DNA of 64,000 nucleotides from Planctomycetia bacterium (GTDB lineage: Bacteria > Planctomycetota > Phycisphaerae > UBA1845 > UTPLA1), in contig CP054187.1 of NCBI GenBank assembly GCA_015200345.1, positions 1,534,470 to 1,598,469 of the forward strand, read 5' to 3'. Shown here in pieces: positions 1-8,901 of this stretch (the first letter of the stretch is position 1; each line of letters opens with the position of its first letter). The notes under the pieces were generated by a model. It made no database searches. It had not been told where the DNA came from and saw only the letters and a program-made list of their open reading frames with translations. The position numbers were made by a program, and so were the translations under genes.

Positions 1-1
1 T

Positions 2-613
2 TTCATCCGCCTGCCCGATCAGTCGCTCTTTGAAATCGGCTACGCCGGCCACAACGGGCATGAGTACACACCCATCGGCCGCCAGATGGTCGCCGATGGA
101 AAAATCGACAAATACAAACTTTCGCTCGATACCCTCATTCGTTACTTCAAGGAACACCCCGAAGACATCGACACCTATTTGCACCTCAACAAGCGATACG
201 TTTTCTTTCAGGAATCCACGGGCGGGCCGTACGGCTGCCTCGCCGAGAAGGTTCGGCCCTATCACTCCATCGCCACCGACAAGGACATCTTCCCCCGCGC
301 GGGCCTCGCGTTTGTTGACACGCGCATTCCCGACGAGCGCGACCACGGCACCAAGCGGCCGTTCCGCACGTTTGTGCTGGACCAGGACCGCGGCGCGGCG
401 ATCCGCGCTCCGGGCCGCTGCGACATCTACATGGGCGTCGGCGACGAAGCCGGCAAGATGGCGGGATTCACCTACAGCGAGGGGCGGTTGTATTACCTGT
501 TCCTGAAAGACGGCGTGCAGCCGCCGGGGCAGATGGCGGGGCAACCGGGCGCGGCGGAATCGACGGAATCGACGGAATCGTCCGGGGCGACGATGACGTC
601 ATCGGGCGAATGA
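2..613 (+). CDS. MltA-type lytic murein transglycosylase, 3' part (5' end outside window)
   Basis: The reading frame is open from base 2, so the gene starts before the window. The visible 203 residues match the C-terminal half of MltA, which cleaves peptidoglycan glycan strands to give 1,6-anhydromuropeptides in the envelope. Family landmarks are GYAGHNGHEYTPIGR near the left edge, KRYVFFQE, and the 3D-domain segments AFVDTRIPDE, FVLDQDRGAAIRAPGRCDIY and MGVGDEAGKMAG. The 3D domain carries the family's catalytic Asp residues; DQDRGAAI and GVGDEAG are where I would place them. The C-terminal tail is a low-complexity TESTEST segment. It converges on and overlaps the next gene by 15 bases. Family assignment is firm; the missing N-terminus prevents any statement on signal peptide or lipidation. 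Confidence 0.88.
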   Translation, partial: FIRLPDQSLFEIGYAGHNGHEYTPIGRQMVADGKIDKYKLSLDTLIRYFKEHPEDIDTYLHLNKRYVFFQESTGGPYGCLAEKVRPYHSIATDKDIFPRAGLAFVDTRIPDERDHGTKRPFRTFVLDQDRGAAIRAPGRCDIYMGVGDEAGKMAGFTYSEGRLYYLFLKDGVQPPGQMAGQPGAAESTESTESSGATMTSSGE

Positions 614-1843
614 TGAATCGCGTTCCACCCGCCCCGCTTCCTCCGCAATCGCCATGAACAGATTCTGCTCCGCCGCGGAATACTTCCGCCCGCGGCGGGC
701 CACGACCTTCAGCGCCACGTCCAGCGCCTTGACCGGGTCATTTCGCGCCGCGCCGGCATCCGTCAGCCAGCTGAAACTCGGCACGAACTGCGGCGGCATG
801 CGGCTTCCCAACACGTTGCAACCGTAGCCGAACACCGCGCCGGTCGGCAGCCGCGTGCCAATAGCGGTCTTGGTGTGATCCCCGATGAACGCACCGACAA
901 ACGTCTGCCCGGATTCAACCGGCACGCCGTTGATCGGCACGCGAACCGGGCCGTACGTATTCTTCAAATCGCTCCCCACCGTGTCCGCGCCGAGGTTCAC
1001 CCACTCGCCGACGTACGAATGCCCGATGAACCCGTCGTGCTGCTTATTGGAATAGCCGTGAAAAATCGTGCCCTCAACCTCGCCGCCGATCTTGCACGCC
1101 TCGCCGATGCTGCACCCAGGCCGCACGGCCGCACCGGGATTAATAATACATTTGTCACCGATATAGCACGGCCCCACGATCACCGCGCCGGGCGAAACCG
1201 TCGCGTTCTCCCCGATGTAGATCGGTCCTTCCTCGGCATCCAGCACGGCGCCGGGCTTGATCGTTGTTCCACCGCCGACGTGAATTGCGTGCCCGCTCAC
1301 GAGGTGCGCGCCGGCGTACACGCGACCCAGCACGTCGCACTGCCGCTGCGCCGCCTGCCGCACGATCTCGCCCGCGTTCTCCTGCACCGCCTGCCACGGC
1401 CAGTCGATCAGCCTCCAAATCTCGTCCGACATCGTCGCACCGGCCAGCCCGCCCAGCTTCTGCCGCAGGGCTACCGGATCGAGCAATACGTTTGGCGTCA
1501 ACTGCGAACCCAGCGCCCGATTCACCCGCGCGGCCACCAGCACCTCCCCTTGCCACACAGCCGACATCGGAGGCAACGCGAACGCGGCTCGCAGCAACAC
1601 GCGCCCGTTCACCCACAACTGATCGTCGCAGGTCGAGGGTTGATTCACGCGCCGCGGCTGCCGCTCGGCCATCACCGCCGCCAGCACCGGACGCACGAAT
1701 ACCGCATCGGCTGTTCGATTGACGGCCGTCTCGATCTTGGCCAGCAGGTTGTCGAAACCGATCCGGAGATTAAACGTCGCGCGGGAATAGACCAGCGGCA
1801 GCAGGTTGCGAAAGCCCGCGTCTTCAAACACGATCAAGGACAT
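599..1843 (-). CDS. GlmU-like sugar nucleotidyltransferase with left-handed beta-helix domain
   Basis: A 414-residue protein. The N-terminal part (VFEDAGFRNLLPLVYSRAT, then RIGFDNLLAK) resembles the divergent nucleotidyltransferase half of the alternative GlmU family of Bacteroidetes and Planctomycetes, where the classical GlmU pyrophosphorylase motif is poorly kept. From about residue 180 come hexapeptide repeats of a left-handed beta helix (HVGGGTTIKPGAVLDAEEG, IGENATVSPGAVIVGPCYIG, IINPGAAVRPG), followed by conserved GYSNKQHDGFIGHSYVG. The inferred role is sugar-1-phosphate uridylylation and/or acetylation for UDP-GlcNAc-type precursors; which activity remains is not readable. It lies 26 bases downstream of priA on the same strand and overlaps the MltA gene tail to tail, a setting consistent with cell-wall work. 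Confidence 0.8.
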   Translation of the reverse strand: MSLIVFEDAGFRNLLPLVYSRATFNLRIGFDNLLAKIETAVNRTADAVFVRPVLAAVMAERQPRRVNQPSTCDDQLWVNGRVLLRAAFALPPMSAVWQGEVLVAARVNRALGSQLTPNVLLDPVALRQKLGGLAGATMSDEIWRLIDWPWQAVQENAGEIVRQAAQRQCDVLGRVYAGAHLVSGHAIHVGGGTTIKPGAVLDAEEGPIYIGENATVSPGAVIVGPCYIGDKCIINPGAAVRPGCSIGEACKIGGEVEGTIFHGYSNKQHDGFIGHSYVGEWVNLGADTVGSDLKNTYGPVRVPINGVPVESGQTFVGAFIGDHTKTAIGTRLPTGAVFGYGCNVLGSRMPPQFVPSFSWLTDAGAARNDPVKALDVALKVVARRGRKYSAAEQNLFMAIAEEAGRVERDSSFAR

Positions 1844-1869
1844 GGCCGAATCATCCCCTCCCCCGCGCG

Positions 1870-4308
1870 CTATTGCAACGACACGGGGTCTACGTCCACG
1901 ACGACGCTCTGGATCGCACTGCGCAGCGCCCCCTCCGCCCGAAAGGCATCCATCGCCGCCAGCACCGCATCGCCGCCCGAAAATATCATCACGATCTCGT
2001 AGCGATACTGATCGCGCAGCCGGGCGATCGACGCCTCGCGCGCCGGCTGCACCGTCCCCCCGAGATTTCGCTTCGCCAGAATGGCCCGCAGCCGATCCGC
2101 CATCGCGATCGATTCCTTCGACAGTTTCGACGCCTGCCGGTCGGCCAGGACGATCCGCACCATCCGCGTCGCCGGCGGCAGATGATTGCGCCGACGGCTC
2201 GCCAGTTCCCGCTCGGCGAATGCTTCGTAGTCGCCGCGAACGGCGTGCTGCACGGACTCGTTGTCCTTGGCGAACGTCTGCACCACGACGTGCCCGCCGG
2301 CAAAGCCCCGCCCGCTGCGGCCTGCGACCTGCAACACAAGTTGAAACGTGCGTTCCTCGGCGCGAAAGTCATTCTGTGCCAGCGCCGTATCGGCGCTGAC
2401 GACGCCGACAAACGACACGAACGGGAAATCCAGCCCCTTGGCGATCATCTGCGTGCCGACGAGCACGTCGAACTCGCGCCGCTCGAAGGCTGACAGCACC
2501 TCGGCGTAGTCCGCCGCGCGCTGCATCACGTCCGAGTCCATGCGCCGGACGCGGGTCGCCGGAAACTTCCGCGCCAGCTCCTCTTCAACACGCTGCGTCC
2601 CCAGGCCGAACCGCACCATTCTCCCGTCGCAATTGGACATCGGGCACTGCACCGGCGGATTCACACGATTGAGACAATAATGGCAATGCACCTGCCCCGT
2701 CGTCTGGTGAAACACCATTCGCACGCTGCACCGCGGGCACGTCGCGACGTAGCGGCACTTGGGGCAGTGCAGGTAACTCGCATAACCCCGGCGGTTCAGC
2801 AGGATCACCGCCTGTTGCCCCTGGTTCAGCGTCGCCGCCAGCCGGGCCTCCATCTCGCGCGAGAGCAGATGCACCCCGCCGCGCGCGTGATGCTCCTCGT
2901 GCATATCGACCAGATGCACCTGCGGCATCGGCAGATCGCCGACGCGGCGCGGCAGGCGCAGGAGTTTGTAGTGCGGGCGCGTCTTGAGATTCTGCCACGT
3001 CTCCAGCGACGGCGTCGCCGACCCCAGCACGCAGACGATCCCTTCCAGCGACGCGCGCCGCACCGCGACATCCCGCGCGTGATACCGCGGGCTGGCCTGG
3101 CTCTTGTAGCTCGGCTCGGCCTCCTCATCGACGACGATCAGCCCCAGGCTCGGACAGGGTGCGAACACCGCGCTGCGCGTGCCGATGACCACGTCCACTT
3201 CGCCGCGCGCGATCGCACTCCACGCGCGCGACCGCTCCACGTCGCTCAAGCCGCTGTGCAGCGTCGCCACGCGGTCGAACCGCGCCGCCAGCCGCACGAT
3301 CGTCTGCGTCGTCAGCGCGATCTCCGGCACAAGAAAAATCGCCTGCCGCCCAGAGGCAATGACGCGCCGGATCGCCGTGACATAGACTTCTGTCTTACCG
3401 CTGCCGGTCACGCCGAACAGCACCTGCACGCTGAATCCGCCTCTTCCGATGGCCGATTCGATGGCATCCACGGCCGCCTGCTGATCCGCGTTCAGCGAAA
3501 AGTCCGGCTCGTGTCGCTCCACCACCGGCGCGGATGCTTCCAGCGGCTCACGTTCGACCTCGATCGTCACGCGCCCGCGCCGCGCCAGTGTTTGCACCGT
3601 CGCAGCGCTGCATGCCGCCGCCGTGCACAGGGCCGCGATCTCCATGCGCCCCCCCGCGTTTGCCAGCACGGATACGATGCGCGCCGTCTTCTCCGCAAAG
3701 CCGGACGGACGGCGCTTTTTCGCATGCGTCGCGCGTTCATCGTTCACCGGGCCGACGCACCCCGGCTTTGATTGATCGTTCGCTATCGTACTCTGTTGCG
3801 ATTCTTCGCCCGAAGTACGTTTGCTCGTGCAATCGCCTCGTTGATCTGCTTTGTCGGGGTGCGCTTCCTCGTGCGCTGCGGTATCCACCCATTGAACGTA
3901 GCGCACCTTCCGAAAGCCCGCCTTGCGCCGCGCGGCTCGGGGCACCAGCAGATCCAGTGTGCGCCCCAGTGGCGCCGCGTAGTACCGTGACACCCATTGG
4001 CCGAGTTCGAGCAACCGCTCCGGGATCGGATCGCACGATTCATCCACCGAAAGAATCGGTCGCAACGACGTTTCCCACGCTCCTTCGGACACCGCGATGC
4101 AGATCGCGTCCGCCGGCACGCCGCTTCGCCCGAACGGAACGCGCACGCGTGCGCCAGGCTTCACCGCCGCCGCCAGTTCCGCCGGCACGCGATACGAATA
4201 AGGCTTGTCCACCGGGCGCAGCAGCGCGATCGTCGCGACCGGCCCGTGTTCGAGCGACGGCTTTTCCATCAGGGAGCCGGTGAATCGATCTCGCTTTCGA
4301 GATGACAT
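1870..4308 (-). CDS. priA: Primosomal replication restart helicase PriA
   Basis: PriA binds stalled or repaired forks and reloads the replicative helicase. Visible in order: the N-terminal 3' DNA-binding domain (ATIALLRPVDKPYSYRVP), Walker A GVTGSGKTEVY, the DEEH-like box VVDEEAEPSYKS, GSATPSLETW, then eight zinc-binding cysteines in CPKC, CPRC, CHYC and CPMSNC, and helicase motifs DVLVGTQMIAKGLDFP and QVAGRSGR. Roughly 60 residues between the 3' DNA-binding and winged-helix parts (after VQWVDTAAHEEAHPDK) are low-complexity and lineage-specific. The open frame reaches 4482, but that would run into the divergent ABC gene at 4400. Starts at 4308 (MSSRKRD) or 4269 (MEKPSLE) are realistic; neither has a strong ribosome-binding site. 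Confidence 0.95.
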   Translation of the reverse strand: MSSRKRDRFTGSLMEKPSLEHGPVATIALLRPVDKPYSYRVPAELAAAVKPGARVRVPFGRSGVPADAICIAVSEGAWETSLRPILSVDESCDPIPERLLELGQWVSRYYAAPLGRTLDLLVPRAARRKAGFRKVRYVQWVDTAAHEEAHPDKADQRGDCTSKRTSGEESQQSTIANDQSKPGCVGPVNDERATHAKKRRPSGFAEKTARIVSVLANAGGRMEIAALCTAAACSAATVQTLARRGRVTIEVEREPLEASAPVVERHEPDFSLNADQQAAVDAIESAIGRGGFSVQVLFGVTGSGKTEVYVTAIRRVIASGRQAIFLVPEIALTTQTIVRLAARFDRVATLHSGLSDVERSRAWSAIARGEVDVVIGTRSAVFAPCPSLGLIVVDEEAEPSYKSQASPRYHARDVAVRRASLEGIVCVLGSATPSLETWQNLKTRPHYKLLRLPRRVGDLPMPQVHLVDMHEEHHARGGVHLLSREMEARLAATLNQGQQAVILLNRRGYASYLHCPKCRYVATCPRCSVRMVFHQTTGQVHCHYCLNRVNPPVQCPMSNCDGRMVRFGLGTQRVEEELARKFPATRVRRMDSDVMQRAADYAEVLSAFERREFDVLVGTQMIAKGLDFPFVSFVGVVSADTALAQNDFRAEERTFQLVLQVAGRSGRGFAGGHVVVQTFAKDNESVQHAVRGDYEAFAERELASRRRNHLPPATRMVRIVLADRQASKLSKESIAMADRLRAILAKRNLGGTVQPAREASIARLRDQYRYEIVMIFSGGDAVLAAMDAFRAEGALRSAIQSVVVDVDPVSLQ

Positions 4309-4399
4309 GGCTCTCATGATACCGCCGCACCGGAGCGGGTTCCTGCCTGGCCGCAGGTGGCGACATTGCACGCTCTGCGCGCTCGCGTACAGTAACGGC

Positions 4400-5188
4400 A
4401 TGGTCGAAGTGCATGAACTGACCAAGGACTTCCCCACGACCGAGGGCGGGTTGAAGCGCGTCGTCGACGGGGTCTCCTTCATCGTCCGGCCGGGGGAAAT
4501 CTACGGCCTGCTCGGGCCGAACGGGGCTGGCAAGACCACCACGCTTCGCATGATCAGCGGCCTGCTCACGCCGACCGACGGCTGGGCCTCGCTGAACGGC
4601 CACAACGTGCGCCACGATCGCGAAGCCGCGAAGCGCGCGCTGGGCTATCTCACCGCCAGCACGGGCTTGTACCAGCGTTTGACGCCGCGCGAGTTTCTGC
4701 GCTACTTCGGCGAGTTGCTCGGTATGACTCCCGCCGCCATCGACCGCCGCATCGCCGCCCTGTTCGACTGGCTCGACATGCACAGCTTCGCCGATCTGCG
4801 CTGCGGCGGACTCTCCACCGGCCAGAAGCAACGCACCAACATCGCCCGCGCTCTGCTGGGCGATCCGCCCGTGCTCATCCTGGACGAGCCGACGCTTGGG
4901 TTGGACGTGCTCACCAATCGCATCGTGCTCGACTTCGTCCGCGCCGAGGCGACCGCCGGCAAGGCGATCATTCTCTCCACGCATTACCTCGACGAGGCGG
5001 AGACGCTCTGCCATCGCTTCGGCCTGCTGCACGAGGGGCGGATCGTCGGCGAGGGCGATCTTGCGGCGCTGCGGCAGCGCGCCGGTCGCCAGCGGCTGTC
5101 GGAGATCTTTCTGCACCTCTGCGGCCATTCCGAGCACGTGCTGGCGATGAGCGGCGCGACGGCAACTCGTCTGCGCGGGGGAAAGTGA
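4400..5188 (+). CDS. ABC transporter ATP-binding protein (NatA/CcmA-like)
   Basis: A 262-residue ATPase of the ABC-2 exporter type. It has Walker A GPNGAGKT at residues 39-46, the signature GGLSTGQKQR, Walker B VLILDEPTLGLD and the H-loop STH. ATP hydrolysis here would drive the membrane partner encoded 6 bases downstream, so the two form one operon and one complex at the inner membrane. The start at MVEVHELTKDF aligns with the family; the longer open frame upstream lies antisense to priA. NatA/NatB-type systems export sodium or drugs in characterised bacteria. The substrate here is unknown. Confidence 0.92.
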   Translation: MVEVHELTKDFPTTEGGLKRVVDGVSFIVRPGEIYGLLGPNGAGKTTTLRMISGLLTPTDGWASLNGHNVRHDREAAKRALGYLTASTGLYQRLTPREFLRYFGELLGMTPAAIDRRIAALFDWLDMHSFADLRCGGLSTGQKQRTNIARALLGDPPVLILDEPTLGLDVLTNRIVLDFVRAEATAGKAIILSTHYLDEAETLCHRFGLLHEGRIVGEGDLAALRQRAGRQRLSEIFLHLCGHSEHVLAMSGATATRLRGGK

Positions 5189-5194
5189 GACACG

Positions 5195-7555
5195 ATGACG
5201 TCACGCTTCCGCCGCGTCTGGGTTGTCTTTCGCAAGGAACTGCTCGACACGCTGCGCGACCGTCGCACGCTGGTGGCGATGATCGTCGTGCCGATCGTGC
5301 TCTACCCGATCCTGATGCTCGTGATGGTGCAGGCGCTCCGCATGGAGGCCGGACGGCGACAAGTGGAGCTGTACACCGTCGCCGTGCCCGACGAGGCGCA
5401 TCGCGCGTGGTTGTACGGCGTCCTTCATCGCGACGATGCCGAACGCGAAATCGGCGGCGCTGAATTGAAGTCGACTCCGGCGCAACACCCGGATCAATCG
5501 CCCGGGCAGACGCCGCCCGATGCCGGGCTGTCGACCACGCTGACCGCCGATCAGTTTGAGATCACCGTCGCCGGCGATCAGTCGCTCTGGAATCTTGTCA
5601 CGCGGCAATCGCACCAACTGGGGCTGATCGTCGAACCGCCGCCCAACGCGACCCATTGGGCCGACGCCACCAATCGCGCGGCGCAATTCATCTACAACGA
5701 GACCGATCCGCGCAGCGAGTTCGTCTTCAATTACCTCGCGCGCGTTCTCGACCGCGAGGCCCAGCGCGTGATTCGCGCGCGGGTCATCCGCGCGGCCGGC
5801 AGCGATCAACTCTTGCAGCCGTTCACCACCGCAGCCCTTTCCACCGCCAGCCCGCAGCAGCGGTTCGCGAAGATCCTCGCGATGGTGGTCCCCTTCCTGC
5901 TCGTCATCATGTCCGTCACCGGGGCGATGTATCCCGCGATCGACCTGACGGCCGGTGAGCGCGAACGCGGCACGCTCGAAACACTCGCCGCGTCGCCGGT
6001 TCCCATCGGTCAAATCGTCGCCGGGAAGTTCGGCGTCATCGTCACCATCGCCATGGTCAGCACGGCGCTCAATCTCGCTTCCATGTCGGCCGTCATTCAT
6101 TTCGCCGGACTGGAGCAACTGCTTGATCTGAAGTCCCGCCGAGCCGCGCCGCCAACCGCCGCATCGTCGGCGTCCACCGCCGACGGGGAGAATAACGTCG
6201 TCACGACGCACTCGCCGCCACGTGCGCCGGGTGACACCGCGCGATCGACGGCGCTGCGTCAACACGACTATCTCACGATGCGGCAAAACCTCGAAGCCGA
6301 CGCCCGCAAGCAGACAAGCTTTCTCGTGCTCGCCGCACCGCTCGTCATGCTGGCCATGATCCCCTTCGCCGTGCTCTTCAGCGCCGTCATGCTCGCGACG
6401 TGCAGTTTCGCGCGCACCTTCAAGGAAGCGCAAAACTACATGATGCCCGTCATGATGGCCGCGATCATCCCAGCGATGGTCGTCAGTTACATGCCGACCC
6501 TCAAGCTCGAAGGCACGTTGCTCGTCGTTCCCGTCGCGAACGTCGTCGTGCTCATTCGCGATCTCTTTCTCGGTCAGACAAACGGCACGGCCGCCGCGAT
6601 CTGCCTGCTGTCCACGAGTTTCTACGCCGCCGCCGCCGTCGCTACCGCGGCGAAACTCTACGGGCACGAAGCCGTGCTCTTTTCCGATGTCGCGGGTTAC
6701 AAGACGCTGCTGCGCCGGCGATTTATCCTGCCGCGACCTCGGCCCGGACCCGCCATGGCCCTGCTCACGGTCGCCCTCGCGTTCCCCGTCTACTTCTATT
6801 GGCAATCCGCATCGATCACAGTTGACAGTACGGCCGACAGACTCCGCAGCGCCGTCGCACTGGGCCAGATTCTGATCCTCGCGGCACCGCCGCTCTTGCT
6901 CGCCTGGTATGCCAGGCTCGACTGGCGCGAGACGTTTTCACTGCGCGCGCCGGCCTTGCTTCCAACGCTTGGCGCGCTGCTCATTGCCGCGTCCATCGTC
7001 CCCGTCGGCCAATTGCTGCAACAAATTCAGGGCTGGGCCGTCCCCGGTCTGCGCCCCAGCGGTGAACTATTCCGCAAACAGGCCGAACTAATGCTTGATG
7101 GATCACTCGCCGCCATTCTGATCGCGTTCGCGCTCATCCCGGCCATCTGCGAGGAGATTCTGTTTCGTGGATTCCTGCTCGGCGGACTAAAAGGCCGTGC
7201 CCGGCCGGTCGTCGTTGCGATGATCGTCGGACTCGCGTTCGGTCTGTTTCACATCTACGCAGAGAAAATTCCGCTGACGACCGTGCTTGGGGTTGTCCTC
7301 TCGCTCGTGTGCCTGTATTCCGGCAGCATCTTCCCCGCCATGCTCATTCACGTCGCCAACAACGGATTGGCCCTGCTCGCCGCTCGGCCGGAAGGCGCGC
7401 GCCTCGTGGGGTGGTTCGGCTTGGTTGATGCTTCGGCGGCGGGCGAGATCGTGTTCAACGCCCGCGCCGCGATGTTCCTCGCGGCGTTTCTGGTGGGGAT
7501 GTTGTTCGTCGTCGCAGGTCGTCGTGGTGAAGGACAACTCGCCCATAGCGATTAG
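5195..7555 (+). CDS. ABC-2 permease fused to CPBP-family intramembrane protease
   Basis: A 786-residue membrane protein in two parts. Residues 1 to about 500 form a NatB-like ABC-2 permease: VFRKELLDTLRDRRTLVAMI at the N-terminus, a large extracytoplasmic loop, then transmembrane helices beginning KILAMVVPFLLVIMSVTGAM and the coupling motif TAGERERGTLETLAASPV. Residues from about 525 form a CPBP (CAAX/Abi) domain with the paired glutamates E653-E654 in AICEEILFRGFLLGG, the FGLFHIY His motif and a third His in HVANNGLALL. CPBP enzymes are intramembrane glutamic endopeptidases. A 60-residue polar insert (SRRAAPPTAASS to RSTALRQHDYL) interrupts the permease half. It follows its ATPase by 6 bases. 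The fusion is a known planctomycete architecture; what the protease half cleaves is unknown. Confidence 0.9.
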   Translation: MTSRFRRVWVVFRKELLDTLRDRRTLVAMIVVPIVLYPILMLVMVQALRMEAGRRQVELYTVAVPDEAHRAWLYGVLHRDDAEREIGGAELKSTPAQHPDQSPGQTPPDAGLSTTLTADQFEITVAGDQSLWNLVTRQSHQLGLIVEPPPNATHWADATNRAAQFIYNETDPRSEFVFNYLARVLDREAQRVIRARVIRAAGSDQLLQPFTTAALSTASPQQRFAKILAMVVPFLLVIMSVTGAMYPAIDLTAGERERGTLETLAASPVPIGQIVAGKFGVIVTIAMVSTALNLASMSAVIHFAGLEQLLDLKSRRAAPPTAASSASTADGENNVVTTHSPPRAPGDTARSTALRQHDYLTMRQNLEADARKQTSFLVLAAPLVMLAMIPFAVLFSAVMLATCSFARTFKEAQNYMMPVMMAAIIPAMVVSYMPTLKLEGTLLVVPVANVVVLIRDLFLGQTNGTAAAICLLSTSFYAAAAVATAAKLYGHEAVLFSDVAGYKTLLRRRFILPRPRPGPAMALLTVALAFPVYFYWQSASITVDSTADRLRSAVALGQILILAAPPLLLAWYARLDWRETFSLRAPALLPTLGALLIAASIVPVGQLLQQIQGWAVPGLRPSGELFRKQAELMLDGSLAAILIAFALIPAICEEILFRGFLLGGLKGRARPVVVAMIVGLAFGLFHIYAEKIPLTTVLGVVLSLVCLYSGSIFPAMLIHVANNGLALLAARPEGARLVGWFGLVDASAAGEIVFNARAAMFLAAFLVGMLFVVAGRRGEGQLAHSD

Positions 7556-7760
7556 CGAACAAACGCCGCGCGCACGTGTAGTCGTCATACAACAGCAGAT
7601 CACGCAAGCGATTGAACAAGACCAGGGCACTCTCTCGGGCGCTTCGATTGCTTGCGCGATAAGCTCCTTTTCGCTATCCGCTACTCACATTCCCCCTTCC
7701 GCCTTGTCGCGCCCGGCCTCATTCGGCACAATATGCTGAATCCCGGAGAGACGCTTCCCC

Positions 7761-8771
7761 ATGAAAGCCGCCCGCTATCACCAGACCGGCAAGCCCGATG
7801 TCATCCGCTACGAAGACGTGCCCGACCCCGTGCCGCAGCCGGGCGAGGTGCTGCTCAAGGTTCGCGCCGCCGCGCTCAACCGGCTCGACGTCTTCCTTCG
7901 CAGCGGCGCGACCTCGATGCCCGGCTTCACCCTGCCGCACATCGGCGGATTCGACTTCGCCGGTGAAGTTGCCGCCGTCGGCCCCGGCGTCGATCCAAGG
8001 CGCATCGGCGAATCCTGCGTCGTCAATGCTCGCGTCACCGGCCCCGCGGCGCGCGGCCGGCTCGACATCCTCGGCATCGCCCGGCCCGGCGGATTCGCGC
8101 AATTTGTCTGTGTTCCCGCGCACTGCCTCGCCCCCAAACCCGCGAACTACTCGTGGGAAGAATCCGCCGCGTTCGGCTGCGTCTATCTCACTGCGTGGTA
8201 CGGCCTCATCCTTCAGGCAGCCCTCAAACCCGGCGAGACCGTTCTTGTTCACGCGGGCGGCAGCGGCGCGGGCACCGCCGCCATCCAGGTCGCCAAGTCC
8301 GCCGGCGCGACGGTCATCACCACCGCCGGAACCGACGAAAAGTGCGCCAAGGCGCGCGAGCTGCTCAAGGCCGATCATGCGATCAATTACAAATCGCAAA
8401 ATGTCGCGAAAACCGTGCGCGATCTCACCGGCGGGCGCGGCGTCGACGTTGTGTTCGATCCCGTCTGGGGTGAAACCGCCGAATCCACGATGGAGTGCAT
8501 CGCCCTGCGCGGCCGCTGGATCGTGCTCGGCATGGTCGGTGGTCAGATGGGGCGGATCGAAGCAGCGAAGCTGCTCTTCCGCGAGGTGACGATTCGCGGC
8601 ATCGTGGAGTTCTATTCCGACGAATCGCAGATCGCCGGCGCGTGGAACCTGGCGCATCGGGGTCTCGTGCGGCCGATCATCAGCAAGGTCTGGCCGCTCG
8701 CTGATCTGGCGCAGGCACACGCCCAGATGGAGAGCGGCGACGTGTTCGGCAAACTCGTCGTGACGCCGTGA
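7761..8771 (+). CDS. Zinc-independent medium-chain dehydrogenase/reductase (quinone oxidoreductase-like)
   Basis: A 336-residue MDR-superfamily oxidoreductase. The N-terminal GroES-like fold starts MKAARYHQTGKPDVIRYED and includes LLKVRAAALNRLDVFLR. The Rossmann nucleotide-binding loop is HAGGSGAGTAAIQVAK and the tail GDVFGKLVVTP is typical. The catalytic-zinc signature of alcohol dehydrogenases (GHE) is replaced by GFDFAGE, and the structural-zinc Cys cluster is absent, so this should be an NAD(P)H-dependent quinone, enone or enoyl reductase rather than an alcohol dehydrogenase. The substrate cannot be told. It stands alone, 205 bases after the ABC gene; that gap holds nothing I can name. 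Confidence 0.85.
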   Translation: MKAARYHQTGKPDVIRYEDVPDPVPQPGEVLLKVRAAALNRLDVFLRSGATSMPGFTLPHIGGFDFAGEVAAVGPGVDPRRIGESCVVNARVTGPAARGRLDILGIARPGGFAQFVCVPAHCLAPKPANYSWEESAAFGCVYLTAWYGLILQAALKPGETVLVHAGGSGAGTAAIQVAKSAGATVITTAGTDEKCAKARELLKADHAINYKSQNVAKTVRDLTGGRGVDVVFDPVWGETAESTMECIALRGRWIVLGMVGGQMGRIEAAKLLFREVTIRGIVEFYSDESQIAGAWNLAHRGLVRPIISKVWPLADLAQAHAQMESGDVFGKLVVTP

Positions 8772-8826
8772 CGCGCGCGGTGGAAGGTCCATCACACGAC
8801 TCCGCTCCAGATGCGATGCTCAATAA

Positions 8827-8854
8827 AAAGCCCCGGGCAATTGCCCGGGGCTTT
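8827..8854 (-). terminator. Rho-independent terminator, probably serving the DUF11 gene on the minus strand
   Basis: A perfect 28-base palindrome with a GC-rich core (CCCCGGGC/GCCCGGGG). Read on the minus strand it is followed by TTTTTATTG, so it best terminates the minus-strand gene that stops 48 bases away. It also lies 55 bases after the plus-strand dehydrogenase gene and may end both transcripts. Confidence 0.85.
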
Positions 8855-8901
8855 GGGTTGAAAAAACACTCGTTCTTCGCCGTTTCAAGTTCAATCGGAC
8901 G

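Noticed and set aside
1264..1722. Plus-strand Arg/Pro-rich frames opposite the GlmU-like gene.
   Set aside because: Shadow frames without family similarity.
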